Below are positions 54,418 to 62,000 of a DNA stretch of 62,000 nucleotides, one piece after another. Position 1 is the first letter of the stretch, and each line of letters opens with the position of its first letter. The translations under genes were made by a program, and so were the position numbers. The notes beneath the pieces are model-generated. The model was given only the letters and a program-made list of their open reading frames with translations, had not been told where the DNA came from and did no database searches. Source of the stretch: Tubiluchus corallicola (taxonomy: Eukaryota > Priapulida > Priapulimorpha > Priapulimorphida > Tubiluchidae); contig JAQGDQ010000030.1 in assembly GCA_030141605.1 (NCBI GenBank), positions 293,171 to 355,170 of the forward strand, given 5' to 3'.

Positions 54418-55198
54418 GCACTTTGCATGATGAAAAGCAAACGGAAGACTTACTAAAATGAACCCAATCGTAATTTTGCTCATTTTTCTTCACAAATATT
54501 CTCTCTTGTTGTGCTAGCCACTGTTTACAATTTATTTAAAAACTATGCATACAATAATATAAGAAATTTGAATGCAGGTGCAAGTAAAACTTGAAAATTT
54601 TCACACAATATTAAAAAAGTAAATCATCTTGTTTTTAATAGCATTCTAAATGTTTCTGCTTAGCAGAAATGTGCAAATTTCAAATAATTGTTGACAATAA
54701 CTTGTAGGATAGGCATTATCAACTTTTCTTACAGCAGATACTATATTAGTAATGAAAAAAGGTCTGTTTACAGCGAGTAACCAAATGTGTTAGTGCACCT
54801 TGTGTTTTACAGTAGTAACTGACACCGTTTACAAAAATCAGTTGGAAATATAAGTACCGAGGTACTCCTGTCTACATGATTATGACATTAATATGCCACA
54901 AACAGAAAGACAATGGGATTTTACCTCATTTCCAGATAAGAAATTGTACAAATAATAGCATAAAGTTTGATGTCATTACATCCAAATTAAAACAAGAATT
55001 TTTGAAAGGTAACGTGTAGAAAAAATAGCATTTTGTCTCTCTGATGCTATTTCATAAAACAGGAAGTAGTAGCAAATTTAATTGACTGAATAATCAAAAA
55101 TTCAGAGGCATGTAAGTTCTTATTCATGATCACCTACAATGGTATACTTTGTGCAATGATTTCTTACAGTACAATTGTGATGCAACATAAAAATGAAA

Positions 55199-55293
55199 GT
55201 GCGCTTGCAAACCAAAACCGTCCACAATTTGGCATAGTTAAAACTGCATATGATGCTTCAAAGTAGAGTGTATGAAAAATTTGGTCAAATTTC
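55199..55293 (+). repeat. Dispersed repeat, copy 2
   Basis: Matches 5744-5840 in the same orientation. Here it lies inside the inferred MTTP 3' UTR. Confidence 0.75.
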
Positions 55294-56041
55294 GAATTTT
55301 TCAAGTCCATTGTGTCATTTTCAAAACTTGTATGACCAAAGGTGCATAATAAAATGCTAGTTTCCTTTAAATTCCACAAATAAAGAAACATCATGCAGTG
55401 CCAACCCAAATAGTTGTTTTTGTAAATATTCACAAATCTCGGACTATAAGCTGAAAGACATGTTTGGCTTGTTTCACAATACTTCACTTCGTATGTACAT
55501 GTACATTTTAACACAGGTTTTGATGCTTTGTACATAATTTTGAAATGTATCTCAATAGGTAAAATTTTGTAAAAAAGTACCAATACTATACATAATGTTG
55601 TAAAAAATAATTTTAAAAATCTAAATTTTTAAAAGCAATATATTTAAAACGATTAAAAATTTTAAAATCAATTTTGACTGCTCTGTTAACAGTCTAGCAC
55701 CTTTAGTACTCTGCAATTATAGCAAAAGTATAGTAAGTAGCATACCATAGTAACCGTTTAAAACGTATTTATAAAAAATAACAGATGACTGACATTTAAT
55801 AGGTGTTTCACTACGTATGCTGTCTGTTCAGGCTAGCAACTTCTATCGCGAGTTTTCTCTCTGAGAGTAAACTTGCAAGTGTGAACAGACAGTTGTGAGT
55901 TGATGCTCTTTAGTCTGAACGCACTTGAGAGTTACTTGGCGAGCTTACTCGGTGAGAAAACTTGCCAACCTGAAAGCGCATTAACCCCTACTTTTATTAT
56001 AATAAATTTCCTAAGTTTTTGAGCAAATATAAAATATATTA

Positions 56042-56195
56042 TCAATATTTTTCGGCTTCCATTACGGAACATAGCTGCGATATTTTTTGATGCAAAAGAA
56101 ATGATTTGCCGCTAATGTGGCGCCGCCTAGCATAGGATGACGTAAAGCCTTTGTGCCTTCCACCTGCTGGCTTTTCAAATGTTCTAGCTTTATGT
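56042..56195 (-). CDS. MTTP: MTTP last coding exon
   Basis: 154 nt, acceptor TTTTCAG. Encodes a basic segment (KGFTSSYARRRHISGKSFLL) that corresponds to the basic C-terminal segment of human MTTP, and stops at TGA (56042-56044). Confidence 0.85.
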
Positions 56196-59100
56196 CTGAA
56201 AATAAAAGAAGCAGCATTTACTTTGCCTCAAAATGGTAATCTACTCAGTACTGAGAATATCCTGGTCTACAGCTCTTTCAGACAGGATGATAACAAGCCA
56301 ATTGTTCAGAACTAAGCAACAAGAGAAGAAATGGTAAAAAATACATACTAAGGTGAGTATAATATTCAACCAATAGAAGATATTTTACTACGAAATTTTT
56401 TTAGCGGTCACAGTCAAATATTATTTAGAAATTCAGCATAATCACATTAGCAAGATCAGCATTAAATCAAGTTGAACCAGAAAAATCTGCATTAGTTGTG
56501 GTGTAGTTCAGCTAGATGAGCAATGATGCAAGAACGCAGATTACCTGCCAGTTTAAAGGTAAAATGAGTTCAATAATATTGTTATTAAAAGCCATTAAAA
56601 GGCAAAATGTACTGCCAGCTATTGCCAACAACAAGAAAACATTAACTCGTGCTCCTTAATGGGATGCAGCGAAAGAGTTATCAAGTTTTTTTCGCCCTTG
56701 ACTGTAAATGTAAACCAATATAACAGAATTTCTTCTTTGGCAAGGACAAATTCTGATTAATGGAACAAATTCAGATTAACAATTTAGTGAAGTTTGTCTT
56801 GTATACAGAATAAATATAAGTTTGCTTGTGTAAATTTTGTTTAATGTTTCAGGTAAAAAACACTCAGACTGTAGAAATCAAAATTTAATGTAATGCCCCA
56901 GATTAGTGAGAATCCAGATAAGCAATACTACAAATAAGATTTATTGGAGTTAATTAATCTAGATTATGTCATCTAATTATTAGTGCTGCAGGCTAAAAAT
57001 CCATGTATGAGCACTATCATCTGTCTTCTGTAAAAATCACAGTCTTTTATTCACAACATACACAAGCACATACCTATAAATAAAGTTTGGCTGAATCATC
57101 TGCATACATATCTTTAATGGTTTTGCTCCAAAATTTACATCAGTGGCAAAGTTAATATCAGCTTCAGTGCTTGCAGAAGCAGACATTCCTATTGATGCAT
57201 CAGGAAACTGCAGCTTAGCTGAGCCAGATATAACCATACCGCCACTGTTAATAAAGTAAATTTAATAAATTAATTTGCTATAAGAGTAAAGTTATGACTA
57301 CACATAAAATGAAAATTTCTGATTACCATTCAATCAAATCTCGTACCTAGGGACACAGATGAAATCTTTGTAAGTTAGATGAACATTGGTCGCATGACAC
57401 TGATATGAGCTAGCCAGCTATGAATTGTGTAAAGTTGACCACAGTTATCTCACTGTTAATTAGTTACTATAATTCACTTTTATTAAAAATGTCAGTTTCT
57501 TGCAAAGCACATTTTTACCTTGAAAAACAATTTTGTCTATAATTTTTATTTTATAATTACACACAAGTTGTCATAATCAATATATCCTTGAAGTAATATT
57601 TTCAAAAACTGTATTCATGTAGTGACAAACTTAGATTCAGACAAACATTCGCAAAAAATATGGGGAAAGCTAGTGCAAAGTTGGGTTTTCTAGCAAAAAT
57701 GCAGAACTTTCATTTATGCGGCAAGACAGTGGTCACAGATATCAATATAGGAACAATGTCTAAATAGAGAAGAAGCAAAACAGAAATTACACTACATATA
57801 TTTACATGTCTTTTACATACCTACACTGTACAAGAGAGTTACTAGTTTGATACCAAAGGCTCACTTGTATGGAACCTTTCAAGTCCACAGAAATAACTCC
57901 CGTAAGTTCTAATTCTGCTACCCAACCAGAACTCAAAGGAAGAAATTCAAAATGATCTTGCAGTAATAGGTTGGCCTAGAAAATGAATTTACTTACATTG
58001 CAATTCATGTGTACCTCTGACATTATGTTGGTAATGTATATATAATACTAAAGGCTATAGAAAGTACAAGGTAGAACAATTGCAAAAAGTGTTGGGAAGT
58101 CCAAGTGAATCTGAGGTGGAAAAAGGACTGCAATGAGAAACTAAGAAGCTGGTTATGATCTAAGCAAAATGTAATGCAAATTCAAGCTGATACAATATAA
58201 TTTAATGTCCATCATTAATGAACAGTCAAAGCAGAGTTTACATGGTAGGATTCTGCTGAGCAGACAGCCATTTCCGATTGTTAACTTCCTGTTGAATGTA
58301 AATAATGGGGATTTCTTAGTCATTTAAGGACGAAATTTACAAGTCCAAAGTTTTTCACACACGTCAACTATAGTGAATTCTCATACTGGTATGCAATTAC
58401 CTCTATTAGTGTTGCTTGAAACCAGTTTTTTGGGAAAATTACTCAGCTAAATGTTCAATGTAAAAATGTAAATCAGGCAAGTACAGAACCGTGTATCGCA
58501 CAAGCTGTTCTCTCTGTGTATTATTCTTTACTTGTCTTACCATAATCAGCAACATCAGTGGCTGTTAAGAGAAATAACACTACGAATTTGATCTTTTTAT
58601 TTAAATAGATTCACAATTCGCTGACTTTTCCACTCTACAAAAAATGTACCATTTTTTTCTCTTCATCTACTCACTCTTTTATCCCTCCGCTTATGTAGCC
58701 CTATATGCAAATTCGTTCACTACAAACTGTGAATAAGTATTTGGTATAGTTAGTCTATTTAGGATAAAAAATTTTAAGTATAAATTTTATTGGCACGTAC
58801 AGTGACAGCACTGGTTGGTTCGCTTCCTTTTCCAGACCAAATAGCTGACATGAGCTGTGCTTTGCCATCGAAAAACACAATGGGACGGAAATCTGTTCCA
58901 AACATTGTCAGCTGCATTCCGGCTGATGCTGTCTCTTCTGCTTCTTCACCTTCTACGGTACCCACTATCGACTCCAATCCTTTTGCAAATATTCCCACCT
59001 GCAAAAGGATGGTGATTGAGCAACAACTAATGCAGCCTCTTTGTGAAGCGAAAAAGTTAACAATTGGTTCGATATTAGAGTTTTTATATTCCGGTAAAAT

Positions 59101-61154
59101 TTGCTCTGAGCATAATTGAAACGAAACCTTGCTTAGAGAAGTATCTAGAGTATGCTTTAAACCTGACAGCTTTCTAATCTTTATAATAGGATAAAATCCT
59201 GAGTTTCTTTTTGTCATGACAGTCAGACTTCGTTATAATGCCCCCCCCCTTATAATACTAACCTCACTTAACGTCCACAGTTTTAGCAAAACAAAATATC
59301 AATATTTCGTAAAGACGTATTAATGCACCTTGTTATAATGCCAAACTCGCTGTAATGCCAACTTTTCTGCAGTCCCAAAGCAGGCGGTACAAAAATGTTT
59401 GAATGTAGTTACTTAGCAGTTATAAAATTAACCGATCTCAAAGAAAAAAGTTAAAAGCTAAAATCACCAACTTTTAGAATTTATGCTATTTTTATGCAAG
59501 AAATGTAGTGGTGTTTTTACGGATTAACAGTAATCATTAACCTACTAATCATTGGATCAGAAATGCTTTTTAAACCAAAATTTTGCACCCTATGTTAGCA
59601 CCCAGCCCTTTTTCATTATTTTCTAGCTATTGCCGTTTTAAATAATCATTGTTTCAAAAAGACAATGTTGCAGCTAATAAAAATTTCTACTTTACTGATG
59701 CAGAAATGTGTAGGAGGTGCCATCTGCATTCATAAAGTCACGGCATTTATTTTCATGTAGCACATTTACAACAATTTTTTTATGTACAACAATAATTTTA
59801 TTTTTACTGTTTGCTTTATTTTTGGAATAGAAAATGCTTCATTGTCACGTCTGTCTGTACATATAACTGTAAATGCATTGTGCGACAGTCAGAAAGCAGG
59901 AAATCTACGATTGTCCCATCTCTGCGAAAGTAAAGAAAAGGATCGATAAAAATGAAAAATAGAGAAAAAAATTAGTGCTTCGGAATGATACAATGAATGA
60001 AGCCCATACATGGAGTGACATAAAAAGACAGAAAGGCTATTATTTGCAAAATAATTTGATGTAATACTAGGCACAAGCATATAAAATTTGAGGTACCCGG
60101 TCTGTTTTGCCACTATTGAGGAGATGGATAATGTTTCCTAGCTTTTAGTATATAAGTGTAGCTTCTGTTTACAGATAACACTTTGTGCCAAGTCACTGCA
60201 CTACATTTGTAGACACTACTACACTTGTGATATAGATTTCTGATTAATTAAACGAGTTTGCAATGCAGAAGTAGAGCATTTTCCAAGATTCATGCTCACC
60301 GTTATTACATTCAATACATCATCGTTTTGAGTCACGCCAACATCCATAGAGCTGGTACGCAATAATCCTGACTTTGTGAAGAGAACATTGATGGTATAAT
60401 CAGCCTGCAAATCATTTGTTTCTGAAAAATCATTAGATAATCTCTGAATGCCCATCAAATAAAAAATTAACCATGCAAAAAACTATTTAGGTATTTTGAC
60501 TAAAAGTCAGTAAATGGTAGACATGCTTATAAAATTTCGAAAATTTAGTATGAAAAGAAACTGCTTCGTAAAAATTATAGCGTATAATAAGAACAGAATG
60601 ATGGATGATGGCTATTGTTGATAAATGGTAACATGTTTAATCGTTAACGTCTTAATGTCAGGTATCCTTTAAACAATGTCGGTAGTATGATAGTGATAAG
60701 GACAAAATAAGTTATTACCAATAGCAGCTGTTCAATGCGCCTGTTGCCAAATTTCAGCAAAACAAAAAGTCATTAAAGTTAATTAAACAATAATAGTCTG
60801 AATAATTTTCCCTTCCACATCACAAAACAAACATTTCCTTGCTTAAACCACATAAAAACAAAAATAATAAAATGCCAGTTTGGTAAAAAAGAAGATTACT
60901 GTTCCTGTTCATAATAGATTTGTGATTTAATTAGAAAAGATGCAACAGGTTTTCTAAGCATCACCTCAAAAGTGGAAAATAATTTACAACTACGTACGGT
61001 ATATCAAAAGTGCAATTAAAACCCGTCAGGCATTCTGGAGATGGCACATTAGTTACCTGCAAGTACGTTCTGGTAGAACGTTGATTTACCATGCCTGGCT
61101 GCCATGTGCCAGTTTCCAGTCTCTCTCATTTTGTACATCTCTTTCAACATGGTT
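56042..61154 (-). CDS. MTTP: Microsomal triglyceride transfer protein large subunit, C-terminal third (six exons)
   Basis: Minus-strand exons 61057-61154, 60300-60421, 58801-58998, 57821-57975, 57074-57244 and 56042-56195 join with consistent phases and give about 298 residues ending in TGA. They cover the C-terminal lipid-binding beta-sheet part of MTTP (human protein: 894 residues); the N-terminal part lies beyond base 62000. Landmarks shared with the human protein include the SGLLR, RPIVFFDG, SIQVSLWY and KICMQM segments, each in the expected order. MTTP works in the ER lumen with protein disulfide isomerase to load lipid onto apoB-type lipoproteins; the invertebrate form mainly transfers phospholipid. 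Orthology is clear from motif order. Confidence 0.93.
57074..57244 (-). CDS. MTTP: MTTP exon
   Basis: 171 nt, acceptor TTAACAG, donor GTATGT. Encodes GGMVISGSAKLQFPDASIGM and then PLKICMQMIQPNF. The CMQM motif is an MTTP C-terminal hallmark. Confidence 0.93.
57821..57975 (-). CDS. MTTP: MTTP exon
   Basis: 155 nt, acceptor TTCTAG, donor GTATGT. Encodes ANLLLQDHFEFLPLSSGWVA and then KGSIQVSLWYQTSNSLVQC; leaves two bases. Confidence 0.93.
58801..58998 (-). CDS. MTTP: MTTP exon
   Basis: 198 nt, acceptor TTTTGCAG, donor GTACGT, phase 0. Encodes VGIFAKGLESIVGTVEGEE and then MFGTDFRPIVFFDGKAQLMS. Confidence 0.93.
59220..59390. mobile_element. Possible pogo/Tigger-like fragment
   Basis: CAGTCAGACTTCGTTATAAT followed by repeated TTATAATGCC words looks like one end of a pogo-group element. 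The matching other end was not found. Confidence 0.3.
60300..60421 (-). CDS. MTTP: MTTP exon
   Basis: 122 nt, acceptor TTTTTCAG, donor GTGAGC. Encodes ETNDLQADYTINVLFTKSG and LLRTSSMDVGVTQNDDVLNV. A nearer TTGCAG acceptor would give an immediate in-frame stop, so the upstream one is used. Confidence 0.87.
61057..61154 (-). CDS. MTTP: MTTP exon (most upstream in the window)
   Basis: 98 nt, acceptor TTATAG, donor GTAACT. Encodes TMLKEMYKMRETGNWHMAAR and KSTFYQNVLA. It starts with one base completing a codon and leaves one base. Confidence 0.75.
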
Positions 61155-62000
61155 CTATAAAAACAAAATAGATTTTGCTCCAGCAATTTAAATGAAGTGG
61201 GAGATTTTGCTAACTGTTTTTCTAATAATATATCCAAAACGAAGTCAAATTAGCAGAGAATTTAGGACATGAAACGACACCTAAAGTGCAAAAATTGTTG
61301 TCCATTTCGGTAAGGATTTTTGGATTTAGGATGATGAAGAGCACACTGTACAACTAATTGTGCAAAAATGAGGAAGTGTAGGTTCCTTAAACTGAGACAC
61401 AAATTTTTAGACATTGAAGATAAAATTAAAACTTCACAGCTTATTGCATTATAATTATAATATTACTGACTTACCAATTTTCTATCTGTCATTCTATAAT
61501 ACTATAAAAGATTATAAGGCACTATAAAAGCAGCATTACTTGGTTATACAGGCCATGACATTGATGTTAGCACAATAGACCTCTAGTAACATACAGAGTC
61601 AATTTCTTGGTCTACATGGTAGGGTGCTTTGGTGTTCTGGCTAGCATAGCTGCACAGATAACAGAAGGCATGGGTTAGAGTTTCAGCAGAGGTGCAAAAG
61701 TCTTTTAAACTTTCTAATTTAGTATTATTTTCAAGCATTTATAAAATTGGTAATTACCAAATGAGGTGCAAGATCCAGGCCTACAAGTGTAAAAATTTGG
61801 GATCCATTATTATTGGGATCTTTTTTAAATAAATCAAAAAAGAGGCACTACGCACTAATTCAAAAGTGATGTTACCATAAAATAGATATGAGTACAATTC
61901 AAAAAAGCATTAATAACTCATGAGACACAAAATAATTTACCTAACCAAGATACAATTTACTCAGTATGACAAATACCTAATTTCTGTATTCCGTCTGGCC
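61155..62000 (-). other. MTTP intron continuing past the right edge
   Basis: No further MTTP exon is recognisable in this 0.85 kb. Confidence 0.6.

Larger units (their letters stand above)
54390..56041 (-). other. Inferred 3' UTR of MTTP
   Basis: 1.65 kb from the MTTP stop codon to the poly(A) signal. It contains the second dispersed-repeat copy (55199-55293). The 139-codon minus-strand frame at 55164-55583 shows no domain and partly overlaps the repeat. Confidence 0.55.
56196..61056 (-). other. MTTP introns
   Basis: Five introns of 0.6-1.3 kb. The 58999-60299 intron carries a possible Tigger-like fragment at 59220-59390. The others are AT-rich and otherwise featureless. Confidence 0.7.

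Noticed and set aside
55164-55583. 139-codon minus-strand frame
   Set aside because: It is contained in the inferred MTTP 3' UTR, overlaps a dispersed repeat and has no domain.

Overview
This is a eukaryotic, animal-type window. Genes are split into short exons by GT-AG introns of up to about 15 kb, 3' untranslated regions run to kilobases, AT content is high, and non-LTR retrotransposons, hAT and pogo/Tigger-like relics, tRNA-derived SINEs and long microsatellites are abundant. The three genes (FSTL4/5-like, ZCCHC24, MTTP) are bilaterian families. The divergence and repeat style fit an invertebrate, and I would guess a lophotrochozoan such as a mollusc, but no sequence here proves the phylum.

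Layout. (1) About 37.6 kb down to the left edge, minus strand: a follistatin-related protein 4/5-like gene. I can join a signal-peptide exon, a linker exon, a Kazal exon, EF-hand-type exons, two Ig domains and the start of the C-terminal domain into one open frame of about 612 residues. The C-terminus lies beyond base 1. Introns 1 and 2 (about 15.3 and 12.5 kb) hold most of the mobile DNA. (2) 37.8-42.1 kb: a head-to-head intergenic region with a Tigger-like element, a 5'-truncated LINE and a long inverted-arm element. (3) 42.1-54.2 kb, plus strand: a complete ZCCHC24 orthologue in four exons (249 residues), followed by an inferred 3' untranslated region of about 6.3 kb with two tandem poly(A) signals. 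(4) 54.4-62 kb, minus strand: the last six exons of MTTP, the microsomal triglyceride transfer protein large subunit, about 298 residues. Its 5' part lies beyond the right edge. ZCCHC24 and MTTP converge with only about 0.2 kb between their inferred ends.

The three genes have no obvious shared pathway: a secreted follistatin-family protein, a zinc-knuckle protein and an ER lipid transfer protein.

The most unusual signal is a set of inverted-arm (foldback-like) elements at about 9.2-10.0, 17.1-17.9, 18.4-19.7, 40.4-41.7 and 45.3-46.1 kb. Their arms are built from degenerate short tandem motifs. In four of the five the period is close to 15-16 bp although the motifs differ. Other points of note are a 36-copy 42-bp minisatellite with splice-site-like modules, complementary microsatellites on both sides of FSTL exon 2, a hAT-like element nested in a LINE, and a strong hairpin in the ZCCHC24 3' UTR. 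All exon calls come from reading frames, splice signals and remembered family motifs; no database search was run.
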